This document shows, one piece after another, positions 37,152 to 46,275 of a stretch of 64,000 nt of DNA. Positions within the stretch are counted from its first letter, which is position 1, and the number at the start of each line of letters is the position of its first letter. Source of the DNA: Gracilibacillus timonensis (GTDB taxonomy: Bacteria; Bacillota; Bacilli; Bacillales; Amphibacillaceae); assembly GCF_900086715.1 (NCBI RefSeq), contig NZ_FLKH01000012.1:2049346-2113345 (forward strand), read 5' to 3'. Both the position numbers and the translations under genes were made by a program. The notes below the pieces were generated by a model. The model was given only the letters and a program-made list of their open reading frames with translations, ran no database searches and was not told where the DNA came from.

Positions 37152-37559
37152 ATGATCAAAAGAATTGGACACACGGCATATACAGTGGCGAATATGGAGG
37201 AATCGTTAACTTTTTATTGTGATTACTTGGGCTTCGAAAAATTATTTGAATTAAATAATCCAGAGGGAGAGCCATGGATTGTTTATGTGAAAGTATGCGA
37301 GGGACAATTTATTGAATTATTTTATGGTGGGGAAAAACGTAATCCAACAGATGAAAGTACGATCGGCTATCAACATTTATGCCTAGAAGTAGATGATATG
37401 AACAAGCTTGTCACTGACCTAAAAGCAAAGGGTGTAACCTTGGATGTAGAACCACAACAAGGTCTGGATAAAAACTATCAATGCTGGGTGAAGGACCCGG
37501 ACGGGAATCGGATTGAGTTTATGGAATTGCATCCGGAATCGCCGCAGGTTAAGGGGTAG
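37152..37559 (+). CDS. VOC/glyoxalase superfamily protein
   Basis: The 135-residue protein has the two-module VOC fold. It opens IKRIGHTAYTVANMEESLTFYCDYLGF, with a potential metal ligand His7, carries a second motif GYQHLCLEVDD, and ends VKDPDGNRIEFMEL with a candidate Glu ligand. GGGAGGA precedes the ATG. It lies 53 bp after the GntR gene on the same strand and is probably co-transcribed. Members include lyases, epimerases and dioxygenases, so the reaction is not predictable; a sugar-related step is suggested by place only. Confidence 0.88.
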   Translation: MIKRIGHTAYTVANMEESLTFYCDYLGFEKLFELNNPEGEPWIVYVKVCEGQFIELFYGGEKRNPTDESTIGYQHLCLEVDDMNKLVTDLKAKGVTLDVEPQQGLDKNYQCWVKDPDGNRIEFMELHPESPQVKG

Positions 37560-37653
37560 GGCATAATCGATTAGAGTGAAAAATCGATTAAAAAAGCATT
37601 TTCGAGCCAATTAGTATAAGATGATGTTACTTTCCGTATTATCATCCATAAAT

Positions 37654-37693
37654 CCCCCTAAAAATTAGAATGAGATATTTAACTTTTAGGGGG
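37654..37693. terminator. Hairpin between converging VOC and sulfatase genes
   Basis: CCCCCTAAAA pairs with TTTTAGGGGG (10-bp perfect stem) around a 20-nt AT-rich loop. It lies between gene ends that converge and could terminate both, although neither side has a long T run. Confidence 0.6.
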
Positions 37694-37717
37694 TTGATAC
37701 AAAGTCAACAGCTGTCT

Positions 37718-39205
37718 TTACACTTCCTCAGACTGTTTTTTTAAGCCGAATCGTTCATACTGCTCATTTGGTGCTTCATGTAGGTTCATTAAATCCACAA
37801 TATACTGCTTCATTTGGGATTCAATTTTTATATCATTAATGGGCGTTTGTTGTTTGGGATCATGTTGAATATCAAATAATAAATGGCCCCCTTTCGTAAA
37901 GGGAGAGTTACTTTTAATTTTCAATAATTTGCATCCTTTCGTAAAAGTAAACGGCTCTATCAACTCTAAATTTTGAAGAATTTCAACTGGTGTTTGCTTA
38001 AAATGAAATAAAGGTAAGAGCGTATACTGGTATAATGGATGTTCATCATTGACCGGTGACCTCATATATACATAATTTCCATCCGTGCAATTTACATGAC
38101 CACCATGAATTCCGAACAAGGCGGCGTTACGTATCTTTTTTCCCACCTTAATAACGTCTTTTAAAGGACTTCCTGTCATATCATCTGGGATATTTACTCC
38201 AAAATAATCCAAAATTGTCGGTGCAATATCAATGGTTTGGACTAGTTGTTCATTATCCATTCCTGCTCTTTCACTGCGAGGGTCCCAAATAAATAAAGGA
38301 ATGTTTGCAATTTCATTATAATGCGGCATGATGTTTTTTGCCCACCAACCATGTTCCCCAAGGAGAAAACCGTGGTCTGTATTGACAATTAACATGGTAT
38401 CTTTCCACAAATCTAATTCGTCCATCCTATCGATGATTTTACCTAAATAATGATCACACATACTAACGACGGATGTATATTGATACCGTATGTGTTCTAC
38501 TAATTCTGGTGGCTCATCCACTTGCTTATAATTGGGCCAGTCACAATGCGGTCCATGATATTCATGAGGATACAATGCTTTATATTTTTCTGGGCTAAAG
38601 AAAGGTTCATGTGGACTAAAGCATTCCAGTTGTAAGAACCAGTTATCTTCTTGGAAATTCTTGTTTAGATAGTCCAGTCCCAGTTCAATAGTACGTGTAA
38701 GAGGATGATCTTCCTCGACAGCCATGTACTTCCGATTCACCCAATCTTGACGACACCTTTCTGGATCACGATCATTCAGCGTTTCTGGTACAGTAGGATT
38801 CCCCACATCTCCTTTCCATGTATCACCCTCTTGACCGCGTACGCCTTCCCATGTTGAGAATTTTGTATGATACGTCGAGGCATTTTCTTCCCAATAGTGA
38901 TAATGATCTGTTATTAAATGGGAGCGTACATTATTTTTCTTTAGTAATTCCGGCATAGAATCGTCAAATGGTTCTAATGGTCCCCAGCTTCTGTGTAAAA
39001 AATTGTACCTTCCTGTGTGCATTTCACGTCTAGCAGGCATGCAGGGCAAGCTGCCAGCATAACAATTGGTGAATTTAACCGTTCGTTCCGCAAGCCTTTC
39101 AAAATTAGGCGCTTTCACCCAATCACACCCATAAGGTGGTAGCATATGGCGGTTTAACGAATCAAACATCAGTATAATGGCTTTCAAAACTTGATCACCC
39201 TTCAT
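37718..39205 (-). CDS. Type I sulfatase, cytosolic (CMPAR active site)
   Basis: The protein has up to 495 residues. The ATG at 39205 overlaps the previous stop as ATGA, but AAGGG lies better placed for the in-frame TTG at 39187 (489 residues); I list the longer form. The formylglycine site is Cys55-Met-Pro-Ala-Arg (CxPxR), in LPCMPARREMHTGRYN. Early metal ligands are in MFDSLNRH, and NTDHGFLLGEHGWW supplies later metal residues. There is no signal peptide, so it would desulfate imported substrates and needs a maturation enzyme encoded elsewhere. It is last in the Opp/sulfatase operon. Confidence 0.92.
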   Translation of the reverse strand: MKGDQVLKAIILMFDSLNRHMLPPYGCDWVKAPNFERLAERTVKFTNCYAGSLPCMPARREMHTGRYNFLHRSWGPLEPFDDSMPELLKKNNVRSHLITDHYHYWEENASTYHTKFSTWEGVRGQEGDTWKGDVGNPTVPETLNDRDPERCRQDWVNRKYMAVEEDHPLTRTIELGLDYLNKNFQEDNWFLQLECFSPHEPFFSPEKYKALYPHEYHGPHCDWPNYKQVDEPPELVEHIRYQYTSVVSMCDHYLGKIIDRMDELDLWKDTMLIVNTDHGFLLGEHGWWAKNIMPHYNEIANIPLFIWDPRSERAGMDNEQLVQTIDIAPTILDYFGVNIPDDMTGSPLKDVIKVGKKIRNAALFGIHGGHVNCTDGNYVYMRSPVNDEHPLYQYTLLPLFHFKQTPVEILQNLELIEPFTFTKGCKLLKIKSNSPFTKGGHLLFDIQHDPKQQTPINDIKIESQMKQYIVDLMNLHEAPNEQYERFGLKKQSEEV

Positions 39206-40491
39206 GTATTATTTGTTTGCTTATTCTTCATCTTTATTGTTAACGCTTGAACTATTTCCGGATAGTGGTCTGCAAGATTATGTCGTTCGCTAGGGTCTTC
39301 AGCTAAATTGGATAGATGAATACTATCGACTTGTTCTCTGCTGAAATCTAACATACCATTTATCACAAGCTTCCATTTACCCTGACGAATAGCTAGTTGG
39401 TTATTATATTTCCAAAAAACCTGTTCATGCGCTTGAGCCTTCTTTTCATGAATCATCTTGTAAATACTCGAACCATCCATTTCATGGCCTTCTGGAACGG
39501 TTAGTTCAGCAAGTTCTAAGAATGTGGGGAATACATCCATCATCATCCCCACCTTATGACAAACCTGACCTTGAGGTATGAGAGAAGGACCGCTAAGTAT
39601 AGCTGGTTCACGGATGCCTCCTTCAAATAAACTCCCCTTATGTCCACGAAAAAGCCCAGCCGAACCGCCATAATATAAATCTTCTGTTCCATCTAAGAAG
39701 TTTCTAGATTCAGTGGACGGGCCATTGTCACTCGAGAAAAAAATCACCGTATTTTTATATTTATTCGTCTTTTTTAAGGTATTAACTATCTCCCCAATCC
39801 CATCATCCATTGCCGAAATCATTGCAGCCATTACCTGCTTATCAGTGGATAAATGAGTATACCTATCCATGTATTTCTGTGGCGCATGCATGGGATAGTG
39901 AGGAGCGTTGTATGGGATATAGAGAAAGAAAGGATCCTCATTGGATTCTTTAATAAATTGCACGGATTTTTCTGTAATAACTTCTGTTAAATATCGACCA
40001 TTGCACCATACTTCCTCCTCATTTTCCCATAAATCATGTACAGGATTCTCCTCACTTTGTTTTCCCCAATAGTATATATGCGAGTAATAATCAACACAAC
40101 CTGCTAAAAATCCAAAAAACTGATCAAAACCATGGGCGTTCGGTCCATGCTCTTTTGTGACACCTAAGTGCCATTTGCCGATGATTCCTGTGTTATAACC
40201 ATGTTCTTTTAATACGCTTGCTAATGTTAACTGATTGGTGGGTAAGCCATGCGTTCCCCTTTTACCACCAAGTATTTGATTGACCCCAGTATTACCAGGA
40301 TAACGTCCAGTTAATAATGAAGCTCTTGATGGAGAACAAACAGGAGCATTAGAATACCAATCTGTGAAGCGAACCCCTGAGTCTGCTAGCTTGTCTAGAT
40401 AAGGTGTTTGAATCTCCTTTGATCCATAACATCCTAGATCACCATATCCTAAATCATCGGCATAAATAATAATGAAATTTGGTTTGCTCAT
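39202..40491 (-). CDS. Type I sulfatase, cytosolic (CSPSR active site)
   Basis: Start 40491 (GGAGGA upstream, one base after the preceding ATPase stop) gives 429 residues. Metal ligands lie in YADDLGYGD (residues 10-18), the formylglycine site is Cys52-Ser-Pro-Ser-Arg, and GKWHLG and FFSSDNGPS are further arylsulfatase-family motifs. No signal peptide is present. It differs clearly from the sulfatase downstream, so the two likely remove sulfate from different positions. Confidence 0.94.
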   Translation of the reverse strand: MSKPNFIIIYADDLGYGDLGCYGSKEIQTPYLDKLADSGVRFTDWYSNAPVCSPSRASLLTGRYPGNTGVNQILGGKRGTHGLPTNQLTLASVLKEHGYNTGIIGKWHLGVTKEHGPNAHGFDQFFGFLAGCVDYYSHIYYWGKQSEENPVHDLWENEEEVWCNGRYLTEVITEKSVQFIKESNEDPFFLYIPYNAPHYPMHAPQKYMDRYTHLSTDKQVMAAMISAMDDGIGEIVNTLKKTNKYKNTVIFFSSDNGPSTESRNFLDGTEDLYYGGSAGLFRGHKGSLFEGGIREPAILSGPSLIPQGQVCHKVGMMMDVFPTFLELAELTVPEGHEMDGSSIYKMIHEKKAQAHEQVFWKYNNQLAIRQGKWKLVINGMLDFSREQVDSIHLSNLAEDPSERHNLADHYPEIVQALTIKMKNKQTNNT

Positions 40492-40492
40492 A

Positions 40493-41458
40493 TCAGTCTT
40501 CCTCCGCATAAAGATTACATCTAACTTGGCGATCGTTACCGTTCTCATATAACGGGATGGAAGTAGTTCTGCATGCTTCGGTCACAAAGGGGCAGCGATA
40601 TTGAAATTGGCAGCCGTGTTCCGGTAAAGATGTATCAGCTGACTCGACGATTTCGATGTCTTCTTTGGTGGATTTCCATGGGTCAGGAGAAGAATGTAAT
40701 AACAGCTGTGTGTAAGGGTGTTTAGGGTTATGGATTACTTCCTCGGTATCCCCTAACTCAACTACTTCTCCTGCAAATATAACCATAATACGATCAGCCA
40801 TATAACGTGCACTTCCTAAATTATGTGTAATTAATATATAAGAAAGATCTCTTTCTTTACACAAATCCAGTAGTAAATTCATAATGTCAATACCAATAGA
40901 TACATCAAGCATCGAGGTTGGTTCATCTGCAACAATTACTTCAGGCTCTAAGCCTAAAACTCTTGCTATAACTACTCGTTGTTTTTGACCGCCTGAAATT
41001 TGAAATGGATACTTATCAATAAAATCCTCAGCAGGGGTCAATCCTACCTGAGTTAGTAACTCTAAAACCTTTTCCCGTAAGGAACCACGTACTTTACGTT
41101 TTAATTCTAATGGTCTGCCAATCGCATATCCAATTGTATGGTTAGGATTAAGTGCAGCAAATGGATCTTGAAAGATCATTTGAATTTTTTCTGGAAGCTG
41201 TTTTCTTAGACTCTTTTCATTAATATTCGTTCCATCATATAAAATTTCTCCAGAACTAGGTTTAATTAAATTGGTTATCATTCTGGCAGTTGTGCTTTTT
41301 CCGCTCCCTGATTCTCCTACAATTGCTAATATTTCTCCTTTTTTAAGATTAAAGCTAACCTTATTTACTGCTTGAAATGAATTTTTTTTAAAAACGACAC
41401 CTGATGAGAAGGTTTTATTGATTTCCTTCACTTGCAGCTTGTAGTTGTTCAAAGCCAT
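40493..41458 (-). CDS. Opp-type ABC importer ATPase, OppF-like
   Basis: The start at 41458 is preceded by AAGGAAGG and lies 44 bp inside the previous gene. The 321-residue ATPase has Walker A GESGSGKST, signature SGGQKQR and Walker B VIVADEPTS, and the C-terminal Opp/Dpp Cys-rich region (CQFQYRCPFVTEAC). With the OppD-like subunit it powers the OppBC channel. The substrate here is probably a sulfated sugar rather than peptide, judged by the linked sulfatases. Confidence 0.94.
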   Translation of the reverse strand: MALNNYKLQVKEINKTFSSGVVFKKNSFQAVNKVSFNLKKGEILAIVGESGSGKSTTARMITNLIKPSSGEILYDGTNINEKSLRKQLPEKIQMIFQDPFAALNPNHTIGYAIGRPLELKRKVRGSLREKVLELLTQVGLTPAEDFIDKYPFQISGGQKQRVVIARVLGLEPEVIVADEPTSMLDVSIGIDIMNLLLDLCKERDLSYILITHNLGSARYMADRIMVIFAGEVVELGDTEEVIHNPKHPYTQLLLHSSPDPWKSTKEDIEIVESADTSLPEHGCQFQYRCPFVTEACRTTSIPLYENGNDRQVRCNLYAEED

Positions 41459-42419
41459 CGCCTTCCTTTCCGTAAAGATGACAGGCAACGATCCCTTTGT
41501 TATCAGCTAATATTTGCGGTTCTTCTTGTTTGCATGTAGACATAGCAAAAGGACATCGAGGGTGAAAACTACAGCCGCTAGGTGGCGTAACTAAATCCGG
41601 TGTATGCCCAGTAATTCCCTTCAAACGTTTTTTCTTTCCTTTAAGCGGTGGAAATGATTCTAATAACCCTTGAGTATACGGGTGTCGTGCCTCTCTCAAT
41701 AAAGTCTCACGTTTAGTTACCTCGACCAATTTTCCAGCATACATTACTCCGACTCTATCACATATTTCCAACATTAGAGGTAAATCATGGGTGATGAATA
41801 AAATGGAAAAGTCAAATTCTTTCTGCAACTCCAACACCTTTTTGATGATTCCGTTTTGAACGACAACATCAAGCGCGGTAGTAGGTTCATCCATAATAAT
41901 TAAGTCAGGGCGAAGTGCTAATGCCATGGCAATGACTACTCGCTGACGCATACCACCAGATAATTCATGTGGATAGTTGTTCAAACGATTGGCACTTATA
42001 TCTACTAATCCTAATAAATATTCTGCTTGTTTCACAGCTTCTTCTGTAGATATGTCTTTATGGGCAAGTATAGCGTCTATTAGTTGGTCTTGTATCTTAA
42101 TCACTGGGTTTAGATTGTTCATAGCGCTTTGTAATATAATGGATATATTAGACCATCTTAAATGGTCAAATTCCTTTTCTGGTAAATGGGTCAGTTCTTG
42201 CCCTTTTAATTGAATGCTACCGCTTGAAACTTGTGCTGGCGGGCGTAATAGTCGACTTATTGCAAAGGCAGTCGTAGATTTTCCGCAGCCAGATTCCCCT
42301 ACTAAACCGAAAATTTCACCTTTACCAATGGCAAAACTGACCTTATTAACAGCCCTGACCTTGCCTCTGGGTGAATCGTAATCTACACATAAATCACGAA
42401 CTTCCAGTATATCTCCCAA
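41415..42419 (-). CDS. Opp-type ABC importer ATPase, OppD-like
   Basis: The gene starts with TTG behind AAAGGAGG. The 334-residue protein has Walker A GESGCGKST, signature SGGMRQR and Walker B LIIMDEPTT, and the Opp-type C-terminal region with GCSFHPRCPFAMSTC, whose cysteines in relatives bind an iron-sulfur cluster. Confidence 0.94.
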   Translation of the reverse strand: MGDILEVRDLCVDYDSPRGKVRAVNKVSFAIGKGEIFGLVGESGCGKSTTAFAISRLLRPPAQVSSGSIQLKGQELTHLPEKEFDHLRWSNISIILQSAMNNLNPVIKIQDQLIDAILAHKDISTEEAVKQAEYLLGLVDISANRLNNYPHELSGGMRQRVVIAMALALRPDLIIMDEPTTALDVVVQNGIIKKVLELQKEFDFSILFITHDLPLMLEICDRVGVMYAGKLVEVTKRETLLREARHPYTQGLLESFPPLKGKKKRLKGITGHTPDLVTPPSGCSFHPRCPFAMSTCKQEEPQILADNKGIVACHLYGKEGDGFEQLQAASEGNQ

Positions 42420-42448
42420 TGTTTCTCCTCCTTTATCATAACCCTATC

Positions 42449-43312
42449 CTATAAAGCGGCATTACCTCTATTAGCCTGAAAGCGATCTAAAATACCATTC
42501 CCAATTAATATAAAACCGAAGCACAAGCAGGCGATTGCCAATCCGGGAGGCAAAATCCACCACCAAGCGTTAAACAGTACGGCATTATTTGCATGAGCAA
42601 GGGACAAAATGGTTCCCCAACTCACAGCTGTTGGATCTCCTAAACCTAAAAAACTCAACCCTGCTTCAGCTAATACTGCCTGTGTGATCACTAATACCAA
42701 GTTTGCTAGAATCACAGGGATGATATTAGGCATGATTTCACGGAACATGATTTCAAAATCTTTCATTCCTGCCATTCTTGCAGCTTCTACATAACCACTC
42801 TCCCTTTCAGACATCGTTTGACTTCTAATACTTCTAGCCATATATAGCCAACTAAGCAAACCGATAATTAAAATCGTATTGGTAACTCCCATGGATGGCA
42901 AAAAAGAAGCTAAAATAATCATTAATGCTAATGTTGGGATAATTAAAAACAGATCGACTATCCTCATTAGTCCCTCGCCAATCCAACCACCTTTATAACC
43001 AGCGATGACACCAACTAGAACCCCGATTATGGTTGTAATTGACCCCGCTATTATGGCTACTAGCAGTGATGTTTGCGTCCCATAAATCATTTGAGATAAA
43101 ATATCCTGTCCATAGCTATCTGTCCCAAGCCAATGTGTAAAAGAAGGAGAAAGCCATGCCTCAAATGCAATATCATTTTTTTCATATGGTGCAATATAGG
43201 AACCAAATAGGGCAATCATTATAAAGAGAAAGATAATGACTAACCCTAACATGCCTTTCACACCTGGTATTAGTGTCCAAATATATGTTAAGGTCTTTTT
43301 AAAATTTTCCAA
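42449..43312 (-). CDS. Opp-type ABC importer permease, OppC-like
   Basis: The 287-residue protein has about six membrane segments, an N-terminal OppC-type segment (near residues 18-42), the periplasmic HWLGTDSYGQDILSQ motif near residue 63, and the EAA-like loop YVEAARMAGMKDFEIMFREIMP. It pairs with the OppB-like subunit 11 bp upstream. Confidence 0.94.
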   Translation of the reverse strand: MENFKKTLTYIWTLIPGVKGMLGLVIIFLFIMIALFGSYIAPYEKNDIAFEAWLSPSFTHWLGTDSYGQDILSQMIYGTQTSLLVAIIAGSITTIIGVLVGVIAGYKGGWIGEGLMRIVDLFLIIPTLALMIILASFLPSMGVTNTILIIGLLSWLYMARSIRSQTMSERESGYVEAARMAGMKDFEIMFREIMPNIIPVILANLVLVITQAVLAEAGLSFLGLGDPTAVSWGTILSLAHANNAVLFNAWWWILPPGLAIACLCFGFILIGNGILDRFQANRGNAAL

Positions 43313-43323
43313 TATAAGCCCTC

Positions 43324-44310
43324 CTATTTCAAAGCTACTCTTGGATCAATAATGGGATACATAATGTCAGCAATTAAATTAGCGATGATTACGGAGATTG
43401 CGATAAATAAAAATGCGCCTTGGATTAGCGGGAAATCATGGTTTAAGATCGCATTAAAGGTCACTAATCCTACACCTGGATATGAAAATACAATTTCCAT
43501 GGTAAGCGCACCGCCAATCACATGTCCTAACGTAATCATTAATCCCGTAAAGGATGGTAATAAAGCGTTTCTTGCTCCATAAACATATTTTCTCCTTCTA
43601 TTAGACAATCCCTTCGCCTTTGCAAGAAGCATATAATCTTCAGATAGGACGCTCATTAAATTATTTCTAAGCACTAGAATATGACCAGCGAGAGAGGCAA
43701 TAATCATAGAAACCACGGGTAGGGCAGCATGGTGAATAATCGATGTTACCTTCCCCATGAACGTTAAGCTATCAAAGTCATGTGGTATTGCTTTACCAAG
43801 CGGAAACCAATCCAAATGGAAAGAAAATATCATAATCATAATAATGCCAATCCAAAAATAGGGTACAGAGTTAAGAAAAAAGGAGACAAATAAGGAACCA
43901 TTATCAAATAAAGAACCAGATTTCCACGCTCCTTTTATGCCAATCATCCAACCTATTCCATAACTAAATATGGTAGCAATTAAAACGGTCCCTAATGTCC
44001 AAGGTAAGGCGTTGATCATTACTTCTGTGACTGGTGCTGGATAGTTGACGTAAGAAACGCCCATATTCCCTTGAAATAGTTGTATAATATACTGTTTATA
44101 CTGATAAAATAAACTGGAATTATCCAAACCGAACTGCTCCCTAAGTGCTGCCGCAACTTCTGGTGAACCTAAAGACATTTCAGAAGCAATTGTATCTGCA
44201 ATGTCTCCTCCCATTAGTCGAGGGAGTAGAAAATTCACCGTTATTGCTACACATAATGTCATCATTGCAAAGCCGACTCTTTTTAAGATATAACCTGCAT
44301 TCAATCCCAA
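43324..44310 (-). CDS. Opp-type ABC importer permease, OppB-like
   Basis: The 328-residue protein begins with an N-terminal membrane segment (about 10-30) and a long extracellular stretch (LREQFGLDNSSLFYQYKQYI), then five more segments. Its EAA loop is YMLLAKAKGLSNRRRKYVYGARNALLP. It lies 48 bp after the binding-protein gene. Confidence 0.94.
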   Translation of the reverse strand: MGLNAGYILKRVGFAMMTLCVAITVNFLLPRLMGGDIADTIASEMSLGSPEVAAALREQFGLDNSSLFYQYKQYIIQLFQGNMGVSYVNYPAPVTEVMINALPWTLGTVLIATIFSYGIGWMIGIKGAWKSGSLFDNGSLFVSFFLNSVPYFWIGIIMIMIFSFHLDWFPLGKAIPHDFDSLTFMGKVTSIIHHAALPVVSMIIASLAGHILVLRNNLMSVLSEDYMLLAKAKGLSNRRRKYVYGARNALLPSFTGLMITLGHVIGGALTMEIVFSYPGVGLVTFNAILNHDFPLIQGAFLFIAISVIIANLIADIMYPIIDPRVALK

Positions 44311-44358
44311 AATAACTACCTCCTTTTTGGGACAGTATATTTACCGCCCCAAATGCCA

Positions 44359-46008
44359 TTACTTTGGCTCAATTTGACTCAACGACAGTGCTGAATAGAC
44401 AGGAACTTCTTCGTTATAGTTTGTAAAATTATCAACACGGTACGGAATATGACCACCTACGTTGTACATAACTGCTACAGGTGCTTGATCGGCTATGCGT
44501 TTTTGTATCTTTTTGTACAATTCTTGACGTGTTTCAGGGTCAGCAACAGAGGCTTCGTCTAACCAACCATCAACCTCATCATCTCTAAATCTCATATAAT
44601 TTAATCCTGGTGTATTTTCCCCTTCAGGAGCGGTCATCCGGCTATGAAAAACTTCTAAAGCAGCCTGAGGATCAGGTGGAAATGCAATGCTATTTTGTAG
44701 TAAGTCAAAATCGCCAGACATAGCCAGTTTTGTTAATTCCGGCCAAGTTACTAATTTCACCGTCGTTTGGATACCAACCTCCTGCAGCCATTGTGTAATC
44801 ATGGTTCCTTCTTTATTTTGAGCGGGTGCATTCGAGGCCATATTATAAGTGAAAGATAGCTCTTCTCCATCTTTTTCAAATACTCCATTTGCATTTTTAC
44901 TATATCCTGCATCTTCAAGTTCTTGAACCGCTTGATCGATATTGTATTGATACTCAGGGCTATCAAATATAGTCTCATCCACCATTTCATTAAAAGCTTT
45001 TGGCAAGAATCCTGGGTTTGCTGGGAAGACGGCATTCATCTCTGCTTTTTCGATTAATGCTGTACGATCAATGGCCAATTGGATTGCTTTTCGAACCGCT
45101 TGATCTTCTAAACCGGGTCGTTCATTATTCATGATGACACTGAACACACTTAAACCAGGATATACCTGCATTTCTGCAGCTGGATTCTCTAATAATTTCG
45201 GAATGCTTGGCATGGCGATTGTGCCAGTAGAAGCTTCAACAGAGCCATCTTCTAAGGACAAGGTAAGTGTTGAAGCATTATTGAAGCGATTTATCACTAA
45301 TTCATCAATCTTTGGAACATTGCTGTGATGTTTTGCATTTTTTTCAAGTATAATGGCACTTTCATTTACACTATTAAAGGTAAATGGACCTGTTCCGATG
45401 GGTTCCTTGTTCAGATTGGTGGAAGGGTCTTCATCTCCAAAACTATGCTCCCCAACAATTTCTACCGTTGAAAGATAAAAGGGCAGTGAGGGAAACTTTT
45501 CTGTTAGATGAAAGGTGATCGTGTTCCCATCAACGTTAATCTCCTTTAATCTCTTATCATTCCATATCTGATATTGATCCAATACCTTATGTTCTTTGAT
45601 AGCATTAAAAGTATATAAGACATCTTCCGCAGAAAATTCTTCTCCGTCATGCCAGACCACGCCTTCACGCAAGGTAACAGAGTACGCTTTTTGATCTTCA
45701 GACCACGTACCAAGATCCTCTGCTAAAATAGGCATTAATTCGCCTTTGACAGGATTAAAGTAAAATAATGGTTCATAGATATATTCAAATAGTGTCTGCC
45801 AGTTACCATTGACTAAAAAAGGATTAAAATTAGATACTTGTTCTGGATTAATGGTTTCTCCTAGATGGAATTGAACGTTTCCACTTGAATTTCCGCTTGC
45901 GTTATCGGTATTTGATGAAGGAGCGTCATGATTGGAACATCCAATCACCAGAGTTAACAAGATAATAAATAAAAACGCAATCATGCTTATTTTTTTACCT
46001 TTTGCCAT
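44359..46008 (-). CDS. Opp-type substrate-binding lipoprotein (OppA/DppA-like, SBP_bac_5)
   Basis: The 549-residue protein has a signal peptide, a lipobox VIGC (Cys24) and the family-5 binding-protein layout, with VTLREGVVWHDGEEFSAEDV near residue 110 as the signature. It heads the five-gene importer. Family members bind peptides, nickel, or oligosaccharides such as cellobiose and xyloglucan fragments. With two cytosolic sulfatases at the end of the operon, a sulfated oligosaccharide is the likeliest ligand, though this is inference. Confidence 0.93.
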   Translation of the reverse strand: MAKGKKISMIAFLFIILLTLVIGCSNHDAPSSNTDNASGNSSGNVQFHLGETINPEQVSNFNPFLVNGNWQTLFEYIYEPLFYFNPVKGELMPILAEDLGTWSEDQKAYSVTLREGVVWHDGEEFSAEDVLYTFNAIKEHKVLDQYQIWNDKRLKEINVDGNTITFHLTEKFPSLPFYLSTVEIVGEHSFGDEDPSTNLNKEPIGTGPFTFNSVNESAIILEKNAKHHSNVPKIDELVINRFNNASTLTLSLEDGSVEASTGTIAMPSIPKLLENPAAEMQVYPGLSVFSVIMNNERPGLEDQAVRKAIQLAIDRTALIEKAEMNAVFPANPGFLPKAFNEMVDETIFDSPEYQYNIDQAVQELEDAGYSKNANGVFEKDGEELSFTYNMASNAPAQNKEGTMITQWLQEVGIQTTVKLVTWPELTKLAMSGDFDLLQNSIAFPPDPQAALEVFHSRMTAPEGENTPGLNYMRFRDDEVDGWLDEASVADPETRQELYKKIQKRIADQAPVAVMYNVGGHIPYRVDNFTNYNEEVPVYSALSLSQIEPK

Positions 46009-46226
46009 GTTACTAATTCCCTCCCTTTTTCATTGAATCCGCTTACTTTTTGGTGGTTCGAATGTCATCCTCCCTTCGTATTTTGTTATCACATATAGTA
46101 GATCAATCAATATTTAAAGTAAATGAGCTTTTTTTGACATCATGCATGTTCGTCCACATATGTTTTGTATACAGTATGTACTAAAATTGACATCGTGGAT
46201 CTCCCTAGACAACATGTCAGAAAAAC

Positions 46227-46270
46227 AATCAGGGAAAATCCATTTACTGATGGACCTGCCCTGATTTTTA
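46227..46270. terminator. Terminator between the AraC-type sensor gene and the opp operon
   Basis: AATCAGGG and CCCTGATT form an 8-bp outer stem with an inner TCCA/TGGA stem. T-rich runs follow on both strands (TTTTTA; GTTTTTCT on the minus strand). It lies 10 nt after the minus-strand regulator stop. Confidence 0.75.
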
Positions 46271-46275
46271 TAGTA

